64,000 nt of DNA from Flavobacterium sp. ov086 (GCF_900187965.1 NZ_FZNL01000001.1:62001-126000), one strand, 5' to 3'. Shown: positions 36,713 through 45,648, numbered from the stretch's first letter. Translations and numbers: made by a program. The notes: generated by a model from the sequence alone, not told the origin.

Positions 36713-37705
36713 TTACTTAGTAAAATCATTTAAAATGATATAATCTTTTAACTTTTTCCATTTAAAATAAAGAATTAAAAAACTAATCAATAAAAGCAAA
36801 CCAATTATAAAAACTATAATCAAACTAGTTTCGATTTGATTTACATAATCTAGATCTACTCCTTCTTTACTTTTTCTTAAAGAATTCATTTTCTCAGTTA
36901 AATCCCAAGTCTTTTTTTCCAAATAATTAACTTTGCTTTCTGTACTGTTAACCATTCTTGCAACTATTAAATCACCGTCATAACCATACGTTCTTGCGGC
37001 TCTATAAATCTGAAGTGCATTCTCATGTTCACCTTTTAATTCTATAAGATTTCCCAATTCGAAAAGCAAAATAGAAATAATCTTATCTTTTGGTTCTATA
37101 AATGACATTCTCTCATTTACCTGATAATAAACCATTTTTGCTAATTCATCTACTTCATTTTTAGACAATTTAGTCTTAGGAACTCCGGTATTTCCAAAAC
37201 TCGTGTTTATTAAAAACTGACCTGAAACATCTTTGGTATTCTTGATCTTAGCTTCCAATATTTTCAAATGCAACCATTCAGAGCCATTATGAGATTCCGG
37301 ATTAATCTCAATTGATTTTTTAATCCAACCGTATGCTTTTTGATTTTCGCCTATCAACTCATAAAGAGTTCCAATATTAGACGCTGTTGAATATCGATTA
37401 GGCTTAATTTTTTCAATATTCAGATACAACTTTAAAGCTTCGTCATATTTTTTCTGAACAATTAACACATATCCTTTATCAGACAAATAATCTATATTGT
37501 TCGTTTTTTTATACAAACTATCAAGCTCCGAAATCAATTTTGGAAAATTTTCTATTGAAAATCTATGTCCATGAGGAACAAGTCCTTGAAAATCGACATA
37601 AACCATAACACCATTTTTCAATGTCTTGGTTTCCCCATTCAAACAAGCAAAAGTCTTAAACGAAAACAAGACCAACACAAAAACAAAAACCTTGAATTTA
37701 TTCAT
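36713..37705 (-). CDS. TPR protein with C-terminal membrane anchor
   Basis: 330 residues from ATG 37705, which starts directly at a signal peptide (MNKFKVFVFVLVLFSFKTFA); the longer reading frame adds an unlikely aromatic tail. TPR-like units lie at about 60-160 (KKYDEALKLYLNIEKIKPN, GENQKAYGWIKKSIEINPES) and about 230-250. One transmembrane helix near residues 290-315 (IETSLIIVFIIGLLLLISFL) precedes a short basic tail. Likely inner-membrane, facing the periplasm; partner unknown. Convergent with the XylR-like gene, 18 nt apart. Confidence 0.75.
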   Translation of the reverse strand: MNKFKVFVFVLVLFSFKTFACLNGETKTLKNGVMVYVDFQGLVPHGHRFSIENFPKLISELDSLYKKTNNIDYLSDKGYVLIVQKKYDEALKLYLNIEKIKPNRYSTASNIGTLYELIGENQKAYGWIKKSIEINPESHNGSEWLHLKILEAKIKNTKDVSGQFLINTSFGNTGVPKTKLSKNEVDELAKMVYYQVNERMSFIEPKDKIISILLFELGNLIELKGEHENALQIYRAARTYGYDGDLIVARMVNSTESKVNYLEKKTWDLTEKMNSLRKSKEGVDLDYVNQIETSLIIVFIIGLLLLISFLILYFKWKKLKDYIILNDFTK

Positions 37706-37771
37706 AAAATAAACGTATTGATTGAACCTGAACTTGAAACTAAAAAAACCTGAAACCTGAAACAAAAATCC

Positions 37772-38248
37772 TTATCTATTCAACCACCAAATACTAGCAT
37801 TCAAAATTCCTGCAAAAGCAACCCAAGCCATATATGGAATCAATAAATATCCAGCGATTTTATTGATTTTGTCGAACTTGAAATAAGTTTCATAAATCAT
37901 CAACCACAACAATGCAATTTCAACAAAGGCTAACATCGGGTTTTTTAATCCGAAGAAAATATAGGACCAAATTGCATTCAATGTCAACTGAATCAAAAAG
38001 AAACCTAAGGCTTTTTTTACCTCTTCGTTTTGTTCTTTTATTTTATCCCAAACTAATCCTGCCGCAACTCCCATAAAAATATAAAGTAAAGTCCAAACCG
38101 GCATAAAAATCCAATTGGGCGGATTAAAACTTGGTTTTATAATCGTTGGATACCACGTTTCTACACTTGGTCTCGTTACGACACTTGCAGAATATCCTAC
38201 CATTAAACAAATAATTAGCGCTATTGCAATCTTGACTGTCTTGTTCAT
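37772..38248 (-). CDS. TspO/MBR family protein
   Basis: 158 residues, five predicted membrane helices. Family signatures: SVETWYPTIIKPSFNPPNWIF and PVWTLLYIFMGVAAGLVWD at the N-terminal half, and LLIPYMAWVAFAGILN near the C-terminus. Binds tetrapyrroles in characterised members and is linked to stress or porphyrin handling. Its start is divergent from the diphosphomevalonate decarboxylase gene. Confidence 0.93.
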   Translation of the reverse strand: MNKTVKIAIALIICLMVGYSASVVTRPSVETWYPTIIKPSFNPPNWIFMPVWTLLYIFMGVAAGLVWDKIKEQNEEVKKALGFFLIQLTLNAIWSYIFFGLKNPMLAFVEIALLWLMIYETYFKFDKINKIAGYLLIPYMAWVAFAGILNASIWWLNR

Positions 38249-38379
38249 CTTCCTCTTGATTTTTTTTTCAAAAATAGTTAAAAAGAAAGGTTAAACCATA
38301 GAAGTGATATAAGTTCATTTTAGCAAAAGCCAAACTTATAATTTCTTATATAACTTATATGGTGAAATAGTATAAAAAC

Positions 38380-38387
38380 TATCTTTG
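38380..38387 (+). promoter_or_regulatory. Predicted -7 element before mvaD
   Basis: TATCTTTG, perfect TAnnTTTG, 17 nt before the start codon. No clear TTG at the -33 distance. Confidence 0.45.
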
Positions 38388-38404
38388 CCAAAATTTTATA
38401 ATTC

Positions 38405-39487
38405 ATGTTTACAGCAACTGATTTTATTCCTAAAAAATATACTTCGACCATCGAAAATGGAAATTTTGAGTGGAGCGCTCCCAGCAATATTGCATTAGTC
38501 AAATATTGGGGAAAAAAAGACAATCAAATTCCGGCAAATCCTTCTGTGAGTTTTACACTAAATAATTGCAAAACGATTACTAAATTAGGTTTTGAAAAAA
38601 GAGAAAATCAAAATTCTTTTTCATTTGATTTATTGTTTGAAGGAAAACCGAAGGAAGATTTTAAACCAAAAATTCAGAAGTTTTTAGAAAGAATTGAAGT
38701 GTATTTGCCTTTTTTGAAAGACTATCATTTTACGATTGATACACAAAATACATTTCCGCACAGTTCCGGAATTGCTTCTTCGGCATCAGGAATGGCGGCT
38801 TTGGCGATGAATTTTATGAGTTTAGAAAAAGCATTGAATCCTGAAATGACCGATGAATACTTTTATCAAAAAGCATCATTTTTGGCCCGTTTAGGTTCCG
38901 GAAGTGCTTGTAGAAGTACAAAAGGAAATGTTGTTGTTTGGGGAAACCAGGCGAATATTCAAGGAAGTACTGATTTATATGGAGTTGAATTTCCATATAC
39001 AATTCATGAAAATTTCAAGAATTATCAAGATACCATTTTATTGGTCGATAAAGGCGAAAAACAAGTTTCAAGCACTGTAGGACATGATTTAATGCACAAT
39101 CATCCTTATGCCGAAAGACGTTTTGCTCAGGCACACGAGAATCTGGATCAATTAATTGCGATTTTCGAAAGTGGGAATTTAGACGAATTCATTAAAGTTG
39201 TCGAAAGTGAAGCCTTGACTTTACACGCTATGATGATGACTTCTATGCCGTATTTTATTTTAATGAAACCAAACACATTACAGATCATTAATGCAATTTG
39301 GAAATTTAGAAATGAAACCCAAATTCCGGTTTGTTTTACGCTTGATGCAGGTGCAAATGTTCACGTTTTATATCCCGAAAACGTTAGCGAAAAAGTACTA
39401 CAATTTATTCAGGACGAATTAGTTGTATTTTGCCAGAATGGTCAGTACATTTGTGACCAAATTGGAGACGGTGCAATGAAGAGATAA
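38405..39487 (+). CDS. mvaD: Diphosphomevalonate decarboxylase
   Basis: 360 residues, GHMP superfamily, cytoplasmic. Signatures: SNIALVKYWGKKD, NPSVSFTLNNC, and ATP-binding PHSSGIASSASGMAALA (about 119-135). Catalyses ATP-dependent decarboxylation of mevalonate diphosphate to isopentenyl diphosphate. Mevalonate kinase lies 330 nt downstream, confirming a mevalonate isoprenoid route as usual for Flavobacteriaceae. Confidence 0.95.
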   Translation: MFTATDFIPKKYTSTIENGNFEWSAPSNIALVKYWGKKDNQIPANPSVSFTLNNCKTITKLGFEKRENQNSFSFDLLFEGKPKEDFKPKIQKFLERIEVYLPFLKDYHFTIDTQNTFPHSSGIASSASGMAALAMNFMSLEKALNPEMTDEYFYQKASFLARLGSGSACRSTKGNVVVWGNQANIQGSTDLYGVEFPYTIHENFKNYQDTILLVDKGEKQVSSTVGHDLMHNHPYAERRFAQAHENLDQLIAIFESGNLDEFIKVVESEALTLHAMMMTSMPYFILMKPNTLQIINAIWKFRNETQIPVCFTLDAGANVHVLYPENVSEKVLQFIQDELVVFCQNGQYICDQIGDGAMKR

Positions 39488-39517
39488 TTTTCGTATCTTT
39501 AATTAAAATTTTAGGTT

Positions 39518-39736
39518 ATGGACATTCAATTGGAAAAACTCGATTTGATAAAAAAGCTAGTAGAGACTAAAGATCCTACCATCATAAATTCTATCAAGAA
39601 AATTTTTTCGAAAAAGAAAAAAGATTGGTGGGATGATTTGAGTGATGAGCAAAAAGAAGAAATTAAAGAAAGCGAAAGACAAATTGAACGAGGTGAATTT
39701 GTGAGCTATGAAGATTTAATGAAAAAATACAGATAG
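39518..39736 (+). CDS. Small antitoxin-like protein (addiction module type)
   Basis: 72 residues. The C-terminal half DWWDDLSDEQKEEIKESERQ, with a RGEFVSYEDLMKKYR tail, resembles the RelE/ParE-partner antitoxin (addiction-module component) family, where this helix wraps the toxin. No intact toxin follows; only a short remnant is seen at 39762-39815. It is inserted between two mevalonate-pathway genes. Confidence 0.65.
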   Translation: MDIQLEKLDLIKKLVETKDPTIINSIKKIFSKKKKDWWDDLSDEQKEEIKESERQIERGEFVSYEDLMKKYR

Positions 39737-39761
39737 TATTTTTCAAACAAACCACATATAT

Positions 39762-39815
39762 TTATCATTTACCGTATTACAAGACCCAAATAAAATTAAG
39801 AAAGACATAAAATAA
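39762..39815 (+). pseudogene. Possible C-terminal remnant of a RelE/ParE toxin
   Basis: An 18-codon open stretch ending VLQDPNKIKKDIK plus stop resembles the usual ParE/RelE C-terminus (…R/QNPxKIKK…). It sits where the toxin of the upstream antitoxin would end, but the rest of the toxin is missing. The match is short and so tentative. Confidence 0.35.
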
Positions 39816-39817
39816 AC

Positions 39818-40756
39818 ATGAAAGGACCATTATTTTACTCAAAAATATTACTCTTTGGAGAATACGGAATCATCCGAGACTCTAAAGGACTTTCTATTCC
39901 TTATAATTTTTATAATGGTGCTTTGAAGAAAATCGAAGATCCTTCGGCGGAAGCAATCGCATCAAATGCAAGTTTAAAACGTTTTGCATCTTACCTTGAA
40001 ACGCTACAAACAGAACAACCTGAATTGGTTACTTTTGATTTGGCTACTTTAAAAAACGATGTTGAAACCGGAATGCATTTTGACTCAAGTATTCCGCAAG
40101 GATACGGAGTTGGTAGTAGTGGCGCTCTTGTTGCTGCTATTTATGACAAATATGCTACACATAAAATTACAGTTTTAGAGAATTTAACTCGTGAAAAACT
40201 GTTACAATTAAAAAATATATTTGCTCAAATGGAGAGTTTTTTCCACGGAAAAAGTTCTGGTTTAGATCCTTTAAACAGTTACTTGAGTATTCCGATTTTA
40301 ATCAATTCTAAAGATAATATTGAAGCAACCGGCATTCCGACTCAAAGTTTTGACGGAAAAGGTGCTGTATTTTTATTAGATTCTGGAATTGTTGGAGAAA
40401 CGGCTCCAATGGTAAATATTTTTATGGAAAACCTAAAAGACAAAGGTTTCCGCACCATGCTTAAAAACCAATTTGTAAAATATACTGACGCTTGTGTAGA
40501 GAACTTTTTACATGGCGACATGAAGTCTTTGTTTACAAACACTAAAAAGCTTTCTAAAGTTGTTTTAAACAATTTCAAACCTATGATTCCGGAGCAATTT
40601 CATGGAATCTGGCAAAACGGAATTGACACAAACGATTATTACCTAAAACTTTGCGGTTCTGGCGGAGGTGGTTATATTCTTGGTTTTACCGAAGATCTAG
40701 AACGTGCCAAAGCATCTTTGAAAGACTACAAACTAGAAGTAGTTTATCAGTTTTAA
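39818..40756 (+). CDS. mvk: Mevalonate kinase (GHMP family)
   Basis: 312 residues. N-terminal KILLFGEYGIIRDSKGLSIP, ATP-binding PQGYGVGSSGALVAAIY (about 90-106), substrate region FFHGKSSGLDPLNSYL and C-terminal KLCGSGGGGYILGF, the GHMP motif 3. Phosphorylates mevalonate in the same pathway as MvaD upstream. It is followed by a DUF502 gene and a UbiA-type prenyltransferase gene, suggesting an isoprenoid cluster. Confidence 0.9.
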   Translation: MKGPLFYSKILLFGEYGIIRDSKGLSIPYNFYNGALKKIEDPSAEAIASNASLKRFASYLETLQTEQPELVTFDLATLKNDVETGMHFDSSIPQGYGVGSSGALVAAIYDKYATHKITVLENLTREKLLQLKNIFAQMESFFHGKSSGLDPLNSYLSIPILINSKDNIEATGIPTQSFDGKGAVFLLDSGIVGETAPMVNIFMENLKDKGFRTMLKNQFVKYTDACVENFLHGDMKSLFTNTKKLSKVVLNNFKPMIPEQFHGIWQNGIDTNDYYLKLCGSGGGGYILGFTEDLERAKASLKDYKLEVVYQF

Positions 40757-40829
40757 ATTTAAATCTTCCTAAAAGCTAGTTATTTGAGTACATTTTCCTA
40801 GAACCTTAACCCTAAAAAAGCTATTGAAT

Positions 40830-41420
40830 ATGAAGAGTATTTTAAAGATTATCAAAGCGACTTTTTTAGGAGGAATTCTATTTTTAGCGCCATTAATTTT
40901 ACTCTTGGTTCTTTTAGAAAAAGGCTTTAATATTATTCAAAAAATCACTAATCCTATTATCAATCACTTTCCAAAAGTGAAAATTTTGGGATTAGCAATC
41001 GAAGAAGTTGTTGCCATATTTATCATTGCTTTTATTTGTTTTACGGCTGGCTTAATCTCTAAAACCGAATACGCTCAGAAATTAATTAGAAGGTTAGAAG
41101 ACGGAATTTTAAGCTTCGTTCCCGGTTATTCTTTTATGAAAAGCATGAACGAAAGCATAATGGGTTTTGAATCTAATCAGGATTTAAAAGTTATTTTGGT
41201 ACCGACGGATGCTGGTTTGCAATTTGCTTTTTTAATAGAAGAAATCGACGAAAATAATTTTACCGTGTTTATACCGGACGCTCCAAATCCGTGGAGCGGT
41301 TCTGTTGTTTTTGTAAAGAAAGAAGACATCACAGAAGTCAATATGACTCAAAAGCAAGCTTTGGCCTGTATCCGAAAATTAGGTTTTGGTTCTAAGGAAT
41401 TACTAAAAAATAAACTTTGA
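40830..41420 (+). CDS. DUF502 family membrane protein
   Basis: 196 residues from ATG 40830 (an in-frame TTG 6 nt upstream is less likely). Two N-terminal membrane helices (about 10-30, FLGGILFLAPLILLLVLLEK, and about 52-75), then a soluble domain with GYSFMKSMNESIMGF and VFIPDAPNPWSGSVVFV, the DUF502 hallmarks. Function unknown. Located within the isoprenoid gene run. Confidence 0.87.
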   Translation: MKSILKIIKATFLGGILFLAPLILLLVLLEKGFNIIQKITNPIINHFPKVKILGLAIEEVVAIFIIAFICFTAGLISKTEYAQKLIRRLEDGILSFVPGYSFMKSMNESIMGFESNQDLKVILVPTDAGLQFAFLIEEIDENNFTVFIPDAPNPWSGSVVFVKKEDITEVNMTQKQALACIRKLGFGSKELLKNKL

Positions 41421-41484
41421 TTTTGCTGTTCCCTCAACAAAAAATCTTAAATTACGCCTCAATCTCAAAAACTGAAATTAAAAA

Positions 41485-42438
41485 ATGTTAAGCAGACAGC
41501 ACAAACTTTTAGTGATGAAAATTGTCAGTTTGTTCTCTGTGGTAAGAGGTTATAACATTCCGATTATTGTTTTAGCACAATATTTATCCGCAATTTTTAT
41601 ATTAGCTCCCGAAAAAAGAGCTCTCGATATTCTACTTGATTTCAACTTATTTCTGATTGTCTTTGCATCGGCAATTACGATTGCTTCGGGATATATTATT
41701 AATAATTTTTATGATAGTCAGAAGGATTTGATTAATCGTCCAAACAAATCAATGCTAGACCGATTAGTGAGTCAGAAAACAAAATTATCCGTTTATTTTA
41801 CGCTTAATTTTATTGCGGCTTTAATGGCGCTGATTGTTTCGTGGCGCGCTTTTCTGTTTTTTTCAGTATATATTTTTCTGATTTGGTTTTACTCTCATAA
41901 AATAAAAAAATACGCAATTGTTGGCAATCTAACATCTGCATTGCTGGCTGTAATTCCTTTTTTTGCTATTTTACTATACTTCTATAATAAGATTTCGTTT
42001 GAAGAAATCGAAGATCATATGAGTCATTTTGCCGTGATTTCGGCACATGCTGTTTTCTTGTTTTTATTATTACTAATCCGGGAAATGATAAAGGATTTAG
42101 AAAACTTAAAAGGTGATTTGGCGAATGATTACAAAACAATTCCGATACTTTATAACGAAACGGTTTCTAAACAAATTATTACGGTTCTGACATTCTTAAC
42201 GGTGATTCCGGTTTATATTCTGATCAATATTTATGATGTAGGTTATATGGATATTTACTTTTATGTTTGTTTTGCTGTTCTCTTGTTTTTCCTGCTTTAT
42301 TTATGGAGATCAAATTCTAAAGAACAATTTTTATTACTGCATAATGTTCTTAAATTCCTTATTGTTTCGGGTGTTTTTTGCATCGTCCTGATTAATCCGA
42401 GTGTTTTGTGGCACGGGAAGAATTTGCTTTTGAAATAA
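41485..42438 (+). CDS. UbiA family prenyltransferase
   Basis: 317 residues, about nine membrane helices. Aspartate-rich motifs NNFYDSQKDLINRPNKS (about 73-89) and IKDLENLKGDLANDYKTIP (about 208-226) bind prenyl diphosphate through Mg. The first residues (MLSRQHKLLV) precede VVRGYNIPIIVLAQYLSA. The subgroup resembles geranylgeranylglycerol-phosphate geranylgeranyltransferase-like enzymes of Bacteroidota. Product could be a quinone or lipid precursor. Confidence 0.87.
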   Translation: MLSRQHKLLVMKIVSLFSVVRGYNIPIIVLAQYLSAIFILAPEKRALDILLDFNLFLIVFASAITIASGYIINNFYDSQKDLINRPNKSMLDRLVSQKTKLSVYFTLNFIAALMALIVSWRAFLFFSVYIFLIWFYSHKIKKYAIVGNLTSALLAVIPFFAILLYFYNKISFEEIEDHMSHFAVISAHAVFLFLLLLIREMIKDLENLKGDLANDYKTIPILYNETVSKQIITVLTFLTVIPVYILINIYDVGYMDIYFYVCFAVLLFFLLYLWRSNSKEQFLLLHNVLKFLIVSGVFCIVLINPSVLWHGKNLLLK

Positions 42439-42574
42439 TTTTAAAGATTGCACGCAGATGACGCGGATTTAGGCAGATTTGCACAGATCTTTATTTTACT
42501 TTGTGTAACTCTTCAACTTTGTAAATCTCTGTGATATTTTTTTTAAATGTTTAAAAGAAGCCAATTGTTTGAAA

Positions 42575-42702
42575 CTAGCCCCGATTACTTCACTTAACAT
42601 TTATTTTCATAGGAGTTCAGTGAACTTCGTTTGAAGTGAAAATCCTTTTATTTTTGCTGCCAAAAATAAAAGATTGAAACGAAAAGTGGGAAATTATGCC
42701 TG
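42575..42702 (+). ncRNA. Structured RNA-like element, possibly Flavo-1 family (copy 1)
   Basis: Shares CTAGCCCYGAT, GAAAATCCTTTT and AAAAGATTG blocks, in order, with 46217-46298 on the minus strand. The central hairpin CTTTTATTTTTG / CAAAAATAAAAG is a perfect 12-bp stem; the outer stem CCCG / TGGG differs from copy 2 by paired changes. It carries about 46 extra nt (42586-42637) with their own inverted repeats. From memory this resembles the Rfam Flavo-1 motif of Flavobacteria; that name is tentative. Confidence 0.5.
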
Positions 42703-42795
42703 AAAAAAAGCCAATTATGATGCTTCTATAACTTCAAAAATTAATAGCTATTAATCTAAGAACAATGAACTTAGGATTATTTAGCAAGAATAAAC

Positions 42796-42803
42796 TATCT
42801 TTG
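42796..42803 (+). promoter_or_regulatory. Predicted -7 element before pseudouridine synthase gene
   Basis: TATCTTTG, perfect TAnnTTTG, 17 nt before the start codon, identical in sequence and spacing to that before mvaD. Confidence 0.45.
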
Positions 42804-42820
42804 CACAAATTACAGAATTT

Positions 42821-43729
42821 ATGAACAATAAGGAAGGCAATAATAAAAGAGGCGGATCTAGACCAAATAGCTCTAGGCCAAACTCTAACAAGCCAAAACC
42901 TCCTATGGCGAAGCGCGCTCAAGGGCCAAAAAAAGTGAAACCTGCTGTTAAAGCTGCCGAAGAAGAAAAGGTGGAAAAAATTAAAAAACAGAACCAGGCT
43001 CCAAAAAGACAAAAAGCTGCAGACGAAATTCGTTTGAACAAATACATCTCTAATTCTGGTGTTTGTTCGCGTCGTGATGCCGATATATACATTCAGTCTG
43101 GAAACGTAAAAGTAAATGGCGTTCCCGTAACTGAAATGGGTTATTTAGTAAAATTGAATGATGTTGTAAACTTTGACGGTGTTGTTTTGACTCCTGAAAA
43201 GAAAGAATACATCTTGTTGAACAAACCTAAAAACTTTACAACTGCTCTTGACGAAGGTCAGGAATACCGTAACGTTCTGGAACTTGTTCGTGGTTCTACA
43301 ACGGCAAAAATTGCTCCGATTGGAAGAATGGACAAAAACACTACTGGTTTGTTGTTGTTTACTAACGATACAGATATGATTCGTAAATTTACTTTACCAA
43401 GTCAGAAATCATCTAAAATCTATCAGGTTTCATTAGATAAAAACTTGAAATTTGAGGATTTAGAAAAAATTAGTAAAGGTTTGGTTCTTGACGGACACCG
43501 CGTGTTTGTTGAAGAAATAAGTTATATTGAAAAAGAAGCAAAAAGCGAGGTAGGTCTTAAATTACGTTCATCGAATGTAAAAGTGGTTCGTGCAATTTTC
43601 GAAAGCTTTGAATACGATGTTTTACGTATAGACCGTGTATCATTTGCTGGTTTAACCAAGAAGAATCTGCCTAGAGGAAACTGGCGCTTTTTGACCGAGC
43701 AAGAAATCATCAATTTGAAAAACGTTTAA
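42821..43729 (+). CDS. rRNA pseudouridine synthase (RluB/RsuA family)
   Basis: 302 residues. A basic, low-complexity N-terminal tail (about 1-65, rich in Lys, Pro, Arg, Asn) precedes an S4 RNA-binding domain (IRLNKYISNSGVCSRRDADI) and a pseudouridine synthase domain with GRMDKNTTGLLLFTND, catalytic Asp171. It isomerises uridine in ribosomal RNA, large-subunit RluB-like by resemblance. Basic tails of this kind are common in Bacteroidota homologues. Ends at a terminator. Confidence 0.9.
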   Translation: MNNKEGNNKRGGSRPNSSRPNSNKPKPPMAKRAQGPKKVKPAVKAAEEEKVEKIKKQNQAPKRQKAADEIRLNKYISNSGVCSRRDADIYIQSGNVKVNGVPVTEMGYLVKLNDVVNFDGVVLTPEKKEYILLNKPKNFTTALDEGQEYRNVLELVRGSTTAKIAPIGRMDKNTTGLLLFTNDTDMIRKFTLPSQKSSKIYQVSLDKNLKFEDLEKISKGLVLDGHRVFVEEISYIEKEAKSEVGLKLRSSNVKVVRAIFESFEYDVLRIDRVSFAGLTKKNLPRGNWRFLTEQEIINLKNV

Positions 43730-43755
43730 AACGCTTCAAATCTGGACTTAAATAT

Positions 43756-43793
43756 AAATCCTGTTTTACTTTTCGTAAGATGGGATTTTTTTT
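43756..43793 (+). terminator. Rho-independent terminator after pseudouridine synthase
   Basis: 14-bp stem (three G-U pairs) between 43756-43769 and 43775-43788, loop TTTTC, then T-run, between convergent genes. Confidence 0.75.
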
Positions 43794-43798
43794 ATAAA

Positions 43799-44395
43799 CT
43801 AAAAAAAGTTATGTCCGAATAATGTAAAAATTGATCTTCCGATGGATTGGTTTTTATCTTCAATAGTTTCAAAACAAGAGAAACCTAAGATGATTTTGAT
43901 TCCAGGATGGATACTGTTTAAAATCTCTCTTTTTTGCTCTTCAAGCAATAATTTTAAACTGTCTAATAATTGGATATTGTTCTTTAGATAAGAAACGACC
44001 AGTAGTGCTGAGAAGTTAAGGATTTCTCTTGCCGTTTCGCTTTTGATTCCGACTTCATTAGAAATCATTTCGGAAATTCTGCCTTTTTTTACTGTAAAAA
44101 TTTCTTTTAGTAAAGCATTTCCTTCTAATCGGTAGCAGTCGTCGACTGATAAAATTCGTCCTGCAGCAAAATCAACTTCCTGATAAAATGTCGAATCGTC
44201 TTTTATTAATGAAATAATCTCTTTGTAAAAACCCGACTCCCCGGCCCTATTATACAATCCCATTAAAACTGTTCCTATTGAAACATCAATTCCCTTAATT
44301 AAAAGTGCATCGTTTTCAAAATAAAATTTATTCAATTTTGAGACAACATTAGACGAAATGAAACGTCTAAGTTCAATTTGTAGGTTTGGAGTCAT
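43799..44395 (-). CDS. DUF937-like protein of unknown function
   Basis: 198 residues, no signal peptide or clear membrane helix. N-terminal half (LIKGIDVSIGTVLMGLYNRA) and the later SEMISNEVGIKSETAREILNFSALLVV resemble DUF937 proteins, with their helical repeats around small residues. Function unknown. Single gene, convergent with the pseudouridine synthase gene. Confidence 0.6.
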   Translation of the reverse strand: MTPNLQIELRRFISSNVVSKLNKFYFENDALLIKGIDVSIGTVLMGLYNRAGESGFYKEIISLIKDDSTFYQEVDFAAGRILSVDDCYRLEGNALLKEIFTVKKGRISEMISNEVGIKSETAREILNFSALLVVSYLKNNIQLLDSLKLLLEEQKREILNSIHPGIKIILGFSCFETIEDKNQSIGRSIFTLFGHNFF

Positions 44396-44666
44396 AAATT
44401 TACTATTTAAATTTGTTCAAAATAATCGATAAAGTGAGGCTTTTTATCGTTTATCAGGATAAAAATATAAAATATTTTAACATTTCCAAAAAAGAAGTTA
44501 AAATAATAACATCAAAATTAACAGTTATCTAAAACCAAAATCTCGAATCGCCAGTAAACATAACCCCTTAGTTATCAAAACAAACAAAAAAGTTTTTTTT
44601 GAAAAATTAAATAGTTTTCTTAAAATTTAAAAAAGATAAGAAAAAGCTTAAATGTATGTTATACAA

Positions 44667-45167
44667 TTAAAACAATAATGTTCGATATTTCCATGTTATA
44701 CTCAGAAAAATACCCAAAAAAATGATACAGAACATGAAATTGATAAAACTCGAAGCCAAAAAACCCAGTAATGAACCTGTGGCAGCTTTTAATGCACGCT
44801 TATGATTTTTAGAATCATAAATTAATTCTCCGACCAAGGCTCCTACAAAAGGACCAATGATAACTCCAAAAGGTATAGGTGCCAGAATACCAACTATTAA
44901 ACCAATATTAGTTCCCCAAATTCCGTAGGAACTTCCTCCAAACTTTTTGGTTCCTTTGGCTGGAATTACATAATCCAGAACAGTAATAATTATGGTCAGC
45001 AAAAGTGTAATACCCAGAACCCAATAATTATTCTCGACCGCTTTTGTTAAATACAATAACAGCAAACCTACCCAACAACTGGATAAACCAGGTAAAACAG
45101 GAAGAAAACTCCCAAAAACACCAACAATCATACATATAAAACCAAGCAATAGCAATAGTAAATCCAT
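44667..45167 (-). CDS. DUF456 family membrane protein
   Basis: 166 residues from ATG 45167; an upstream in-frame extension lacks hydrophobic character. Several membrane helices (MDLLLLLLGFICMIVGVFG; AILAPIPFGVIIGPFVGALVGE) with glycine-rich GxxxG motifs typical of DUF456. Function unknown. The start is divergent from the small exported protein at 45217. Confidence 0.87.
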   Translation of the reverse strand: MDLLLLLLGFICMIVGVFGSFLPVLPGLSSCWVGLLLLYLTKAVENNYWVLGITLLLTIIITVLDYVIPAKGTKKFGGSSYGIWGTNIGLIVGILAPIPFGVIIGPFVGALVGELIYDSKNHKRALKAATGSLLGFLASSFINFMFCIIFLGIFLSITWKYRTLLF

Positions 45168-45178
45168 AATATTTTTTG

Positions 45179-45186
45179 TAACTTTG
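45179..45186 (+). promoter_or_regulatory. Predicted -7 element before 45217 gene
   Basis: TAACTTTG, TAnnTTTG match, 30 nt before the start codon. A -33 element is not clear. Confidence 0.4.
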
Positions 45187-45216
45187 TCCCTACAAATCAT
45201 TTAGTAAAGCTAATAA

Positions 45217-45600
45217 ATGCGTAGACTTTTAAAACTTATATTGTTTTTATTTCTGATCATCCCGATCAGTAATTCAATGTATGCACAGTCTAAAAAACTT
45301 TCGATTGACGATCAATTATTGCAAGACAGCATTTATAAAAGTAATAAGAAAAAAGTATTAAACTTCTCTATGAAAGAATTCGATGCACTTTTCTTTGAAT
45401 ACTTTAAGCGCAAAAATGATGCAGATATTATTTTAACAAAAACTGAGTTTTATAACTACACGGTTCAAATCGCTACTTTTTCTGATCGGCTTGCTAAATT
45501 ATATCCTGAACAAAAGGAAGTTGCAGCAAAAAATAAAGAGCAATGGCTCTCAGAAAGCTATGAAGAATATTTACAATTCAAAGCTTCTCAAAAAAAATAA
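45217..45600 (+). CDS. Small exported protein of unknown function
   Basis: 127 residues; signal peptide ending SMYAQ (about 24). The mature part is charged, largely helical (LNFSMKEFDALFFEYFKRKN) and unrecognised. Followed 48 nt later by a small lipoprotein gene on the same strand, so the two may form an envelope-associated pair. Confidence 0.7.
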   Translation: MRRLLKLILFLFLIIPISNSMYAQSKKLSIDDQLLQDSIYKSNKKKVLNFSMKEFDALFFEYFKRKNDADIILTKTEFYNYTVQIATFSDRLAKLYPEQKEVAAKNKEQWLSESYEEYLQFKASQKK

Positions 45601-45648
45601 TCGTATTTTTATACCAATAATTTAGTTTATTCATTCAAATTCATAATC

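Larger units (their letters stand above)
42439..42820. other. Intergenic region with repeat, structured-RNA-like element and promoter
   Basis: 382 nt without an ORF: a dispersed repeat of the TGCACGCAGATGACGCGGAT type at about 42446-42535, the RNA-like element at 42575-42702 and a -7 element at 42796-42803 before the pseudouridine synthase gene. Confidence 0.6.

Noticed and set aside
37706..37765. 20-residue N-terminal extension of the TPR protein
   Set aside because: It consists of GAAACCTGAAAC-type repeat DNA and would hide a clean signal peptide starting at 37705.
44396..44666. Very AT-rich 271-nt gap, considered as an origin-like or nucleoid-binding region
   Set aside because: No repeated boxes, dnaA linkage or structure was seen; low complexity alone is not evidence.
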